Source of the DNA: JASTVH01 sp042862465
GTDB lineage: Bacteria; Pseudomonadota; Gammaproteobacteria; Pseudomonadales; Oleiphilaceae
Direction: 5' to 3'
DNA length: 8,996 nucleotides
Assembly (NCBI GenBank): GCA_042862465.1
Contig: JASTVH010000024.1
Location: 1-8,996, forward strand
Both the position numbers and the translations under genes were made by a program. The notes below the pieces were generated by a model. The model saw nothing but the letters and a program-made list of their open reading frames with translations, did no database searches and was not told where the DNA came from. Shown one piece after another: positions 1 to 7,167 of the stretch (its first letter is position 1; each line of letters begins with the position of its first letter).

Positions 1-247
1 GGCAGTCAACGTGCGCGTAGTGACGCGTCTCGGAAGAGTACTCTACGTGAGAGGTCGCGATGGTGATACCACGCGCCTTTTCTTCCGGGGCGTTATCGAT
101 CTGATCGAAGGCACGCGCCTCGCCACCGAATACTTCCGCGCTTACACGCGTCAGAGCCGCGGTCAGCGTTGTTTTACCATGGTCAACGTGGCCGATAGTA
201 CCCACGTTAATATGCGGTTTACTACGCTCGAATTTTTCCTTAGACAT
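1..247 (-). CDS. tuf: Elongation factor Tu, N-terminal part (cut by window edge)
   Basis: EF-Tu is the GTPase that delivers aminoacyl-tRNA to the ribosomal A site. Only the first 82 codons lie in the window and the gene runs off the left edge. Visible are the opening MSKEKFERSKPH, the P-loop G1 motif GHVDHGKT (about residues 19-26) and the switch I segment with RGITIATSHVEY (about 59-70), all diagnostic of bacterial EF-Tu. The ATG at 245-247 has a good Shine-Dalgarno sequence, GGAGAGG (254-260), six bases upstream. The gene follows tRNA-Thr(GGT) by 45 bp with no terminator between them, so it is probably co-transcribed with the four upstream tRNAs, as tufB is in E. coli. The IATSHVEY variant of switch I is what I recall from marine gammaproteobacteria. 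Identification is certain; the copy name (tufA or tufB) rests on synteny alone. Confidence 0.97.
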   Translation of the reverse strand, partial: MSKEKFERSKPHINVGTIGHVDHGKTTLTAALTRVSAEVFGGEARAFDQIDNAPEEKARGITIATSHVEYSSETRHYAHVDC

Positions 248-292
248 TTGCCACCTCTCCTCGCAACCAGGATCGCAACGCTGACTAAAAAA

Positions 293-368
293 TGGAGCTC
301 ATGGGCGGATTTGAACCGCCGACCTCACCCTTACCAAGGGTGTGCTCTACCAACTGAGCTACATGAGC
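293..368 (-). tRNA. tRNA-Thr (anticodon GGT)
   Basis: A 76-nt cloverleaf with an encoded CCA end (293-295 on the plus strand reads tgg). The acceptor stem GCTCATG pairs with CATGAGC; the D arm is GCTC/GAGC; the anticodon stem CACCC/GGGTG encloses loop TTGGTAA with anticodon GGT; the T arm is GGCGG-TTCAAAT-CCGCC. It reads ACC and ACU codons. It is the last tRNA before tuf, the position of thrT in the E. coli thrU-tyrU-glyT-thrT-tufB unit. Confidence 0.98.
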
Positions 369-381
369 CTAACAACTTAAC

Positions 382-456
<75 letters not shown>

Positions 457-465
457 CAAGAATAA

Positions 466-550
466 TGGTGGAGGGGGCAGGATTCGAACCTGCGAAGGCT
501 GAGCCGTCAGATTTACAGTCTGATCCCTTTGGCCACTCGGGAACCCCTCC
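466..550 (-). tRNA. tRNA-Tyr (anticodon GTA)
   Basis: An 85-nt tRNA with the long variable arm expected of bacterial class II tRNA-Tyr. The acceptor stem GGAGGGG pairs with CCCCTCC, CCA is encoded, the anticodon stem CAGA/TCTG encloses GTA, and the T loop is TTCGAAT. It reads UAU and UAC. It corresponds by position to E. coli tyrU. Confidence 0.98.
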
Positions 551-598
551 CAAACACTTTTCGACCGAAGCCCAAAAGCTTAAAACCAAATTTTAAAT

Positions 599-674
599 TG
601 GAGCTGGCGGAGGGAATCGAACCCACGACCTGCTGATTACAAGTCAGCTGCTCTGCCTGCTGAGCTACGCCAGC
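599..674 (-). tRNA. tRNA-Thr (anticodon TGT)
   Basis: A 76-nt cloverleaf with encoded CCA. The acceptor stem GCTGGCG pairs with CGCCAGC; the anticodon stem GCTGA/TCAGC encloses loop CTTGTAA with anticodon TGT; the T arm is TGGG-TTCGATT-CCCT plus one further pair. It reads ACA and ACG. It is the first tRNA of the unit, about 20 bases from the likely transcription start. The 48-bp spacer before tRNA-Tyr is AT-rich with a small TTAAAA/TTTTAA hairpin (580-596), a plausible endonuclease processing site. Confidence 0.98.
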
Positions 675-701
675 CCCGTATCGCTCATCAGCGAGGGCGG
701 T

Positions 702-730
702 ATCTTAAGGACTTTTATTCTCCAATGCAA
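702..730 (-). promoter_or_regulatory. sigma70-type promoter of the tRNA-tuf unit
   Basis: On the minus strand a -35 TTGCAT (725-730) is separated by exactly 17 bp from a -10 TAAGAT (702-707). It is followed by a GC-rich stretch ACCGCCC before the probable start near 690-695. That leaves a short leader before tRNA-Thr(TGT) at 674. A GC-rich discriminator is the known signature of stringently controlled stable-RNA promoters. The first three bases of the -10 are the TAA stop codon of the upstream SPOR gene. No transcript data are available; the call rests on sequence and position. Confidence 0.65.
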
Positions 731-1466
731 CACCCTCACACGAAACAGATTCTACGGCCCGAGCTTCGCCCTCCAAAACGTTGAAAGCCTCGGGTTGCTC
801 GACCCCCTTATGCCTCACAAACAGTACCCAGTAAGGCTCTTTCCGGACCCATTCCACCATACGGGCATCGAGCCCTTCCCTGCGTCGCTGGTGCATGACG
901 CGCTGAGCGGCTGACATGGACTCGAATATGCCCAGGGAAATGGCGTTGACCCGCTCTCCCTCTGTAACCAGGTAGCTGTCTATACCACGTCGCTGCAGAT
1001 TCCGAAGCTGCGTAAGCGCGTCACGCCGATTGGCTGCGGGAGGAATGATGACCCAGTGATAGCTATTCAAATCCCGGATCTTTTGCTCCAAGCGATAGTC
1101 GGAATCCGGGCCCAGGTTCGCCTCCGCCCAGCGTTCTGCGGATTGCTCCGAGTCAAAAGAAACGACGCGATAGCAAAGTGCTGGAGAAATTTCCGAAGAG
1201 GGCGCCTTTTTGCCCCCCTCGTCCTCACGGGCCAAAGGCTTCAGGAGCTCCGTATCAGCCAGCACCCTTTTTTCCGCGTCAGTAGAGTCACTTTTCTCCA
1301 CGTCGATCCGTGATTCATTCGCCCGATACTCTGTCATCAATACCAGCCTGTCGACCCGAGGAAGCCGCCGAGGACTGTCGCTTACCGTATGCACAGGCGG
1401 CACCTGTTCGGCCACCCACCAAATGGCGGCATTGATGATCACCAACACCATGACCAGCCACTTCAT
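705..1466 (-). CDS. SPOR-like domain membrane protein
   Basis: A 253-residue protein with a single N-terminal hydrophobic segment (about residues 4-18, MKWLVMVLVIINAAIWW) and the remainder predicted periplasmic. After a charged, low-complexity linker (about 30-92), residues ~96-215 resemble a SPOR fold: an aromatic strand YHWVIIPP (136-143), a helix DALTQLRNLQRRG (149-161), then DSYLVTEG, then NAISLGIFESMSAAQRVMHQRR (174-195). SPOR domains bind denuded septal peptidoglycan. The direct link to cell division here is inference, as the family is divergent. The ATG overlaps the coaX stop codon (ATGA, 1463-1466), and AAGGA lies about nine bases upstream, so translation is probably coupled to coaX. 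I recall a SPOR protein in the same place between coaX and the tRNA-tufB unit in Pseudomonas. The stop codon lies inside the downstream tRNA promoter. Gene certain; function moderate. Confidence 0.85.
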   Translation of the reverse strand: MKWLVMVLVIINAAIWWVAEQVPPVHTVSDSPRRLPRVDRLVLMTEYRANESRIDVEKSDSTDAEKRVLADTELLKPLAREDEGGKKAPSSEISPALCYRVVSFDSEQSAERWAEANLGPDSDYRLEQKIRDLNSYHWVIIPPAANRRDALTQLRNLQRRGIDSYLVTEGERVNAISLGIFESMSAAQRVMHQRRREGLDARMVEWVRKEPYWVLFVRHKGVEQPEAFNVLEGEARAVESVSCEGVALENKSP

Positions 1467-2212
1467 GGGCCAAGGTCCTTACCATGCCCTGACATATAGG
1501 CACTCAAACCATCAAGGACCAGATCCTCCCAATACTCCACAGCGGTCTGCTCTGGCAGCCAACGCCGCCCGTCGCCGCCGGAAATAACGACTTCGGACAC
1601 ACCTGCCCGCCGGGCATCAAACACCACCCGCTCAAGCGCAACCCCATGCAGCCAATTCAAGCCATGAACCACACATTCGGTGGTGCTTTTTCCAGGCCGG
1701 CACACCCCTTCATCAGACAGCTCAAAGTCAACACGGTCGGTACCCTGGCTTAAAGCTCCTGCCATTAACCGATGGCCTGGCAGAATATAACCGCCAAGGT
1801 GCTCCCCAAGGTCGTTAACAAAATCAATGGTCCAGGCACTTCCCGCATCAACCACAACGAACCCGCGATGCCGACGCGACCACACCGCCAGCATAGCCAG
1901 CCACCGGTCCACCCCCATGGTCTCAGGCCGGGCATACGCATTTTTGAGGCCATCCCGCGCGCTTTCTGTGCGAGCCTCCAAGCAGGGCGCATCAAATAGC
2001 TGCTTCAGCTCCCGCTTCAACCAGCGATACCGCTCCCCCCCCGCAACAGCCGCCAACTCAATGCGACTGAAGACGCCGCCTCCTTCTTCCCTAGCCTTTT
2101 CCAAGGCCCCGGGCGCGTAACCGTTAACACCTTTCGCCAGGACTTCGCGCTGCTGACTCTGAACACGCCACTTGATACGGGTGTTACCGGCATCCAGCTG
2201 GAGAATCGTCAT
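1463..2212 (-). CDS. coaX: Type III pantothenate kinase
   Basis: CoaX phosphorylates pantothenate with ATP, the first step of coenzyme A synthesis. It is cytoplasmic, works as a dimer, and unlike CoaA is not inhibited by CoA. The 249-residue product has the ASKHA-fold motifs in order: phosphate loop LDAGNTRIKW (6-15); Y93-x2-P96 with GVDRWLA (100-106), which binds pantothenate; VDAGSAWTID (121-130), containing the catalytic Asp; LGGYILPG (139-146); and SGGDG (211-215). In the third motif a Ser (S125) replaces the more usual Thr of DxGTAxT, a conservative change. I chose the ATG at 2210-2212, which overlaps the birA stop (ATGA) and has GAGGG (2220-2224) seven bases upstream. An upstream in-frame start would add 12 residues and lacks this support. 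The gene lies between birA and a SPOR gene, the pseudomonad order. Length matches the family. Confidence 0.96.
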   Translation of the reverse strand: MTILQLDAGNTRIKWRVQSQQREVLAKGVNGYAPGALEKAREEGGGVFSRIELAAVAGGERYRWLKRELKQLFDAPCLEARTESARDGLKNAYARPETMGVDRWLAMLAVWSRRHRGFVVVDAGSAWTIDFVNDLGEHLGGYILPGHRLMAGALSQGTDRVDFELSDEGVCRPGKSTTECVVHGLNWLHGVALERVVFDARRAGVSEVVISGGDGRRWLPEQTAVEYWEDLVLDGLSAYMSGHGKDLGP

Positions 2213-3177
2213 CCGTGCGCCCTCACACTGACTTCTCCCGAGGTGCAAGCGCGCAGCCCTTCAGGCATTTCGACAAGATAAGCGCCTCTCTCATCCACGC
2301 CCCGGCCAAACCCGCGCTCCCCCGTATCCAAAATGGTCACGGGCCGATCAGCGAGCGCATCATAATGCGCCCAACGAGCACGGAAAACTCCAAACCCTTC
2401 CCGATCAAACTGCTCAGCCTTGTCCATGAGATTGTCCAGCAGGGTCGCGGCCAACCGGTTTTTGCCTCCTTCCGGTACAACCCCCTCGCGAGCCAGCGAC
2501 GTCCAGGGCTGATCAATGCCCGTCACATTCCGGGCCTCCATATACACGTTAAGGCCCAGCCCCAATACAACATTGCACTCTGACTGAGCCTCACCTTTAA
2601 GCTCGATCAGTATGCCTGCCAGCTTGCGGTCGTTGAGCCATATATCGTTGGGCCACTTGAGCGCCACCCCTTTTTCGACCCCCAGATTCGCCAGGGCATC
2701 CACAACAGCAAGCCCGGCTACCAGGGACAAACCTTCAATACCGGCCCACCCCCGCCTCAACCGAAAACCCAGACTCAGGTAGAGGTTTTGCCCGAACGGG
2801 CTGATCCAGGAGCGACCACGCCGACCTCGACCCGCCGTTTGCTGCTCAGCCAGACAAGCAGAAAAACGCCGGCATCCGAAGGGTGCAGCCATAATACGAT
2901 CATTTGTGGATGCGACTATGGGCTGAAGATCCAAAGAAAGTTGAGCACGCCGCTCCCGAGGCAGGACAGAAGCAAGTCGCCCCTCGTCAAGTAGATCCAG
3001 GGGGCGATCCAACCGGTAGCCCCGACCACGAATACGCTCCACCTGCAGACCGCAGGCTTCCAGCCCCTGCAACTGCTTCCACACAGCGGTACGACTGATA
3101 TCAAGAATGTCGGCAATTTCCTGCCCGGAATGCAATTCACCGTCAGCAAGGATGCTTAGAAGGGATTTAACAGCCAT
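2209..3177 (-). CDS. birA: Biotin--[acetyl-CoA carboxylase] ligase / biotin operon repressor
   Basis: BirA activates biotin to biotinyl-AMP and attaches it to the biotin carboxyl carrier protein of acetyl-CoA carboxylase. The E. coli type also represses the bio operon as a dimer. The 322-residue product (E. coli 321) keeps the N-terminal winged helix (about 1-60, with GQEIADILDISRTAVWKQL). It also has the biotin-binding loop GRGRRGR (116-122) followed by SWISPFGQNLYLSL, the catalytic region LKWPND (173-178) with DRKLAGILIEL (183-193), and a C-terminal SH3-like domain (about 275-322). The ATG at 3175-3177 starts exactly where family members start and has only a weak GGGA Shine-Dalgarno. A GTG at 3232-3234 would add 19 residues with no family match. 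The stop overlaps the coaX ATG. The gene starts 82 bp below the terminator of the secreted-protein operon, so it should have its own promoter, but none is obvious. Confidence 0.97.
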   Translation of the reverse strand: MAVKSLLSILADGELHSGQEIADILDISRTAVWKQLQGLEACGLQVERIRGRGYRLDRPLDLLDEGRLASVLPRERRAQLSLDLQPIVASTNDRIMAAPFGCRRFSACLAEQQTAGRGRRGRSWISPFGQNLYLSLGFRLRRGWAGIEGLSLVAGLAVVDALANLGVEKGVALKWPNDIWLNDRKLAGILIELKGEAQSECNVVLGLGLNVYMEARNVTGIDQPWTSLAREGVVPEGGKNRLAATLLDNLMDKAEQFDREGFGVFRARWAHYDALADRPVTILDTGERGFGRGVDERGAYLVEMPEGLRACTSGEVSVRAHG

Positions 3178-3259
3178 AGTTCGATCCCGGTGACTCCATT
3201 TTCCCGCTTCAAACGGGGCGAACTGATACAGCACCAGGATTTAACACCAGAAGGGAAGG
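3178..3259 (-). other. birA upstream region, no clear promoter seen
   Basis: This short gap between the upstream terminator and birA must contain the birA promoter if the terminator works. I see only weak -10-like sequences (TGTATC near 3230) without a matching -35, and a 4-bp CCCG/CGGG hairpin (near 3210-3220). No clear dyad resembling a biotin operator is visible. Confidence 0.4.
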
Positions 3260-3288
3260 AAACGAAAGCAGACGCGCTGCTTTCGTTT
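3251..3288 (-). terminator. Intrinsic terminator after the four-gene operon
   Basis: A perfect 12-bp inverted repeat (3260-3271 with 3277-3288) encloses a five-base loop. On the minus strand the stem ends in TTT and is followed by a pyrimidine-rich tail (TTTCCTTCCCTT) rather than a pure T-run. The stem begins on the last base of the stop codon at 3288-3290. Strength is uncertain because the tail is interrupted by C. Confidence 0.75.
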
Positions 3289-5501
3289 TAGTCGATAGGC
3301 GTCGCGGTCAGATTGGCGCGCACATCAAAGTTTTGCAGCTTGACGCCGTAGATAGCCGTGGCAGCGCCACCATCGGGATGAACAAGATCAACATTATTGA
3401 TCGACAACTCCTTGAAGCGTGAGCGCGCATCTACCGCAAAGCCCAGGCGAGGATTACCCTCGACGGTGGTTTGAGCAACATCGACATCGAGATCCGTCTG
3501 GATACCATAAGTATTGTTGCCACTGCCATCACCGTCACTGGTGTGGAAGTCGTTTATCACCAACTTCATGCCCGTATCGTTGATGGGATTGCCGGAGGCA
3601 TCCACGTCACGATTGGTTTCCCAGGTGAGGCTATTTTTCTTGGTTTCGCTCACCGCTTTGGCGAAAACCTGTTTGAGATGAATAGTCGTCCCCTGGGCGC
3701 CACGGAAATCAGCGCCGCCCGGCTCGATACGCATTTCGCTACCTTTCTCATAGCGCTGAAGCACGACGCGTCCGAAACTGGCACCAGTGTCTTTGTCACC
3801 AACGCGGAGGTTTCCGATATCCATCGTGCTCCAGGCTTCACCCTGAACCACAGCCAAACCGGTTGAGGTTACATCGACTGTCGCATCCCGAATGTGGATA
3901 TCGTAAGCCAAATCACTCAACCACAGCCCCGACGGTCGCCCATTGGTAGCCTCGGAATAGGGGTTTACGATGATGCCTGCTGTACCGTCGGAAATCACCA
4001 TGTCGGAATTGATGGTCAAGCCCGCACCGTCGGCCCCACCCGCTCCAATTGTCGTGTGGCCATCCAGTTGAAATTCGAAAGTGGGATAAACATTGAGCGC
4101 CAACAAAAGTTCGGTCCCCCCTTGAAGGGAGGCGTTCTCATCTCCGACCCGCAGACCGTCAAAGCGGTAACCTACCTTCAACCCCTCATACCCGATGCGC
4201 AGACCGTCAAAAAACTCTGTACCGTTGCGGAAACCCGCCTCGGTGACATTAAGGGTGACATCGCCCTGCCCCCAAGACTGAATACCCGAGAAAATTACGG
4301 TGTTGCCATCATCTGTATACTTGAGATTACCGTTGGCAAGACTCCACTGTGTCGCCAGTCTCAGCCCCTGGGGACCCGCATCGGAGTGCCCACCGGCTTC
4401 TATGTAAACACCGTTTGTATAATTCACACCATCAAAAGTGTGGTCCTGGAAGAGCGCATCGACATTCAGCGAGCCGATGCTACGCTCGGCAGACGTCAAG
4501 GCATCGCTGCCCATCTCCACAGAGGCAATATTGAATTCCAGATCAAGCGATTTATAGGTAAGCGCCAGTCCTAGTCGATTGTTCCAATCCGGCGCGACGT
4601 CAATAGCAAGGTCATCGACATTCACAAAACCGGTAATGTCATTCAGGGCCAAAGAATTACCACCATCGACGTAAGCCAGGTTCGCGCTGTTGATGGTGGT
4701 ATTGATGTCCATCATCATCCCTTCAGTGCCGAATCGACCACCCCCATTGAAAAGGATGTAGGTACTGAGATCGAAATCGCCTCTTAACCCCCCATAACTG
4801 GGCAATTCTGCCCCGGAGGTCTGGTCGTAAGTGCTCCCGTGGTTCAGAGGGTTGTTACTATAGCGAATAGCCCCCACGTTGAAGTCACCCACCAAGTTGG
4901 GCATGCGAATATCGAGCGCCCCGTTGACAACGTCAAGCGTACTACCAAGAGACGTCAAATTCAGTGTGACATCATCCAAAAACACCTCATTGCCGTTGGT
5001 TCGGTAGCCGAGGCGCCCCCCAGTCAAATGGTATTCTGTATCATAAGTATAGCCCTCGGAACTCACCGCTCCGCCACTGGATAGACGCCAATACCCCGTC
5101 GCATGCCCCTGGTCGAAGAAAACGCCGCCGCCACTGTCAGTCGCGTTATCAGAAAGGCGCAAATCAGAAAATTCCATCCGGAGATTATCGAACTGAAAAT
5201 TAATGAGCAGATCGCCATTATCTTCAATGTCCAGCTGATACGACTCGAACGCATTTCCTTGGCTTGGGTCTGCAGCCCCAACCTTCACACCTTCAAGAGT
5301 AATGCTGTTGCCATCATCAAAATAAGACAACCCACCTGCCGAAGCATTGACATCCAAGTCCAGCGTCAAGCCGCTTTGACCGCTAATTCCGGATAATTGG
5401 CCGTCGCCAAGCCGCTGCAATTCCCCATAAGTCACACCAGAGGCCAGAGCAACACTCAACACTGCAAAGGCTCTTATGTATCGGGTTACGGATCCTGTCA
5501 T
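3288..5501 (-). CDS. Large secreted repeat protein with FilA-type N-terminal motif
   Basis: A 737-residue exported protein of unknown function, last gene of the operon. Residues ~7-26 form a Sec signal peptide with likely cleavage at TYG-EL. It is followed by ELQRLGDGQLSGISGQ (27-42), the same motif as in the three upstream proteins. The mature part is acidic, rich in Gly, Asn, Asp and beta-branched residues, and has no cysteine. It appears to consist of repeats of about 110 residues. Each has a Y-x-D-D-G-N-S-like turn (clear at 60-66, 277-283 and 395-401, degenerate near 168-172) and, after it, an L-x-L/V-G-D-like strand (about 114-118, 328-333, 450-454, 565-569). The ATG at 5499-5501 is preferred over the in-frame GTG at 5508-5510, because AAGGTG (5508-5513) is a Shine-Dalgarno six bases upstream of the ATG and contains the GTG. 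The gap after the 181-aa gene is 27 bp. A beta-solenoid or fibre role is inference. Confidence 0.9.
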   Translation of the reverse strand: MTGSVTRYIRAFAVLSVALASGVTYGELQRLGDGQLSGISGQSGLTLDLDVNASAGGLSYFDDGNSITLEGVKVGAADPSQGNAFESYQLDIEDNGDLLINFQFDNLRMEFSDLRLSDNATDSGGGVFFDQGHATGYWRLSSGGAVSSEGYTYDTEYHLTGGRLGYRTNGNEVFLDDVTLNLTSLGSTLDVVNGALDIRMPNLVGDFNVGAIRYSNNPLNHGSTYDQTSGAELPSYGGLRGDFDLSTYILFNGGGRFGTEGMMMDINTTINSANLAYVDGGNSLALNDITGFVNVDDLAIDVAPDWNNRLGLALTYKSLDLEFNIASVEMGSDALTSAERSIGSLNVDALFQDHTFDGVNYTNGVYIEAGGHSDAGPQGLRLATQWSLANGNLKYTDDGNTVIFSGIQSWGQGDVTLNVTEAGFRNGTEFFDGLRIGYEGLKVGYRFDGLRVGDENASLQGGTELLLALNVYPTFEFQLDGHTTIGAGGADGAGLTINSDMVISDGTAGIIVNPYSEATNGRPSGLWLSDLAYDIHIRDATVDVTSTGLAVVQGEAWSTMDIGNLRVGDKDTGASFGRVVLQRYEKGSEMRIEPGGADFRGAQGTTIHLKQVFAKAVSETKKNSLTWETNRDVDASGNPINDTGMKLVINDFHTSDGDGSGNNTYGIQTDLDVDVAQTTVEGNPRLGFAVDARSRFKELSINNVDLVHPDGGAATAIYGVKLQNFDVRANLTATPID

Positions 5502-5507
5502 TCCTTT

Positions 5508-5513
5508 CACCTT
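5508..5513 (-). promoter_or_regulatory. Ribosome binding site deciding the start of the 737-aa gene
   Basis: AAGGTG on the minus strand, six bases from the ATG at 5499-5501. The alternative GTG start falls inside this site and would have no Shine-Dalgarno of its own. Confidence 0.7.
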
Positions 5514-5528
5514 ATTCGATGCGACGAC

Positions 5529-6074
5529 TTATGGATTACCCGTCGGGAATACCAACATCTTTCCCTCCAACGTGACGTCACCCTGCATCTCAATGTCAAA
5601 GATGTCCGTCTGCTGGAATCCGGGGTCCGACGGGCGAGCAGTGCTACTGGTCGCTATCTTGAAACGGACATTATCGTACCGCACCACACTGGGGAGACCG
5701 ATTTCGACCACTTCCCGATTAAACAGCGCCCCATCGCCGCCAAACCCATCAGTAATCTTGCGCACGCGCAGGGTCAGACCTTCGAACGAAAATTTACCCC
5801 GAATCTCGTCCAGCACAAACCAGCCGGCGTTCTCCTTGAACTGGATCGCCAGCCGGGCTCCACAGCGTTTTGATGTGTCGGTGCAGTCACCAAAATAGGC
5901 GTTCTGGATCGGCCCGCCATTCTCGTTAATAGCGATATCACCGGTCAGGTAAATCCCCCCCTGGCCGGAGACCTCAGACATATCTTCGTCATCCATCCGG
6001 GCCAACTCGGCGTTGGCAGTAACAGCCCCGGCCAGCATGATGAACGCGAGCATAGATTGGGTCAGTAAGCGCAT
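5529..6074 (-). CDS. Small secreted protein with FilA-type N-terminal motif
   Basis: A 181-residue exported protein, third gene of the operon. The signal peptide (1-22) ends in ANA-EL, followed by ELARMDDEDMSEVSGQGG (23-40), the cleanest copy of the shared motif. The mature protein (~160 residues) is mostly predicted beta-strand. It has two cysteines seven residues apart (C64, C71; CTDTSKRC), well placed for one disulfide in an oxidising compartment. There is a segment GWFVLDEIRGKFSFEGLTL (84-102) and a C-terminal strand FDIEMQGDVTLEGKMLVF. No enzyme motif is seen. The start has GAGGA (6079-6083), which overlaps the stop codon of the preceding gene, so translation is tightly linked; the gap is only 7 bp. 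Its size would fit a minor subunit or partner of the larger family members, but that is inference. Confidence 0.88.
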   Translation of the reverse strand: MRLLTQSMLAFIMLAGAVTANAELARMDDEDMSEVSGQGGIYLTGDIAINENGGPIQNAYFGDCTDTSKRCGARLAIQFKENAGWFVLDEIRGKFSFEGLTLRVRKITDGFGGDGALFNREVVEIGLPSVVRYDNVRFKIATSSTARPSDPGFQQTDIFDIEMQGDVTLEGKMLVFPTGNP

Positions 6075-6081
6075 ACGTTCC

Positions 6082-7167
6082 TCAGTTCGCCAAGTCGTGC
6101 GTTGTAATCTTGAGATGCTGGATCAGCATGCCTTCAATGCGGCTGCTACCGAAGTTGCGATCTCCCACAGCCAACTCGCCAATGCGGATGTTGCTGCGGT
6201 AGCTGGGGTTTGTGTAGTAATCGTTGTAGAAATCCCATGCCGCCGGATCACTACTGTCACGCAAGCCATCGCTTCCAATCTCACCCGCCGCGGGCTGGCG
6301 AATTTGCTTAATCTCGAAAACAAAATTACCTATCGGGCCGATACTGCTGTCATTGGCACCCAAAACATTCAGATACATGGGCTGTAAAGCGTTACCCAAT
6401 GCCAGCTCCATTTCGAAGTTGCGCATGTAGATGGTCGATCCACAATTATCCCCGTCCGCATCACAGGCATTGATACTCAGCTCAGGGGTATAGAAATTAA
6501 GCTGGATTTCTGCGACCAATTGATTCTGGTCCGTATCCCCCCAAAGGCGGATATAAGAGCCATCGACCACAGCGCTTTTGGCGTTGATATTGATGTTATG
6601 ACTCTCTTTGGTACCCACCTGGACCCCCATCGCCATACCAATATCCGGGCGCTCGCCATTAACGTAGCTGCTGGATGCCGGGCGACTGGAACAGGTTCCA
6701 CTTCCAGCCGTGGCCGTGGTGCTCAGGCAGTCATAGCCTACTGAGGGGTCGACCTGCTTGGGAGCAGCCAGCTCGAGAACGGCCTTACCTGGAATATCGA
6801 TATCATCACCGTCCAGGATATCGATGGAATAGGGGTTGGTCAGACGGCCAATATTGACGGGCTGCAGGTTGTTACCGTGGTTACTGCCAGAACGGGCGAT
6901 ATAAAGGTTATTTACAACGATACTGACATCTTCGCCATAGCTGCTTTTGATGCCACCGATCTTGAAAATCTGGCCATTGGGCTCGTCATTCCCGTGCGCA
7001 AATACAAAGTCCTGCAACACGACACCAACGCCAGCACCATCAACCTCTGACATTTCCTCTTCGGTCATGGATGTCAGGTCAGCGTGCGCATGCATAACGG
7101 CGAAAAGCGCCGTTAGCAGCACGACGCCGGTACCTTTCCATTTTTTGGGAGCTATGCTCAACACCAT
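6082..7167 (-). CDS. Secreted protein with FilA-type N-terminal motif (361 aa)
   Basis: Second gene of the operon, function unknown. Residues 1-29 form a longer signal peptide (basic KKWK, hydrophobic core, AHA-DL cleavage), then DLTSMTEEEMSEVDGAG (30-46), the shared motif with GA in place of GQ. Four cysteines (C147, C159, C235, C242) fall in two pairs; the second encloses an acidic DADGDN loop. Residues 329-352 (IGELAVGDRNFGSS and following) match a segment of the 737-aa protein (562-583), suggesting a shared module near the C-terminus. The start is uncertain. GGAGG lies only one base before the annotated ATG, so a GTG or TTG at codon 2 or 3 has better spacing, while a second GAGG ten bases upstream would suit the ATG. 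The gap to the upstream gene is 21 bp. Probably exported and surface or periplasmic. Confidence 0.88.
   Translation of the reverse strand: MVLSIAPKKWKGTGVVLLTALFAVMHAHADLTSMTEEEMSEVDGAGVGVVLQDFVFAHGNDEPNGQIFKIGGIKSSYGEDVSIVVNNLYIARSGSNHGNNLQPVNIGRLTNPYSIDILDGDDIDIPGKAVLELAAPKQVDPSVGYDCLSTTATAGSGTCSSRPASSSYVNGERPDIGMAMGVQVGTKESHNININAKSAVVDGSYIRLWGDTDQNQLVAEIQLNFYTPELSINACDADGDNCGSTIYMRNFEMELALGNALQPMYLNVLGANDSSIGPIGNFVFEIKQIRQPAAGEIGSDGLRDSSDPAAWDFYNDYYTNPSYRSNIRIGELAVGDRNFGSSRIEGMLIQHLKITTHDLAN

Noticed and set aside
681..694. A 5-bp TCGCT/AGCGA hairpin between the SPOR gene and the first tRNA.
   Set aside because: Too short, no T-run, and it falls at the expected transcription start of the tRNA unit; not a terminator.
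3894..4574. A 226-codon plus-strand frame antisense to the 737-aa gene.
   Set aside because: It lies wholly inside a gene with a signal peptide, repeats and Shine-Dalgarno; the long antisense frame follows from the biased codon use of the real gene.
5961..6008. The MDDEDMSEVSGQGG motif resembles double-glycine leader peptides of bacteriocins and RiPPs.
   Set aside because: It follows a Sec signal peptide with an AxA site, is present in proteins of 181-737 residues, and no peptidase-containing ABC transporter or modifying enzyme is nearby. The resemblance looks convergent.
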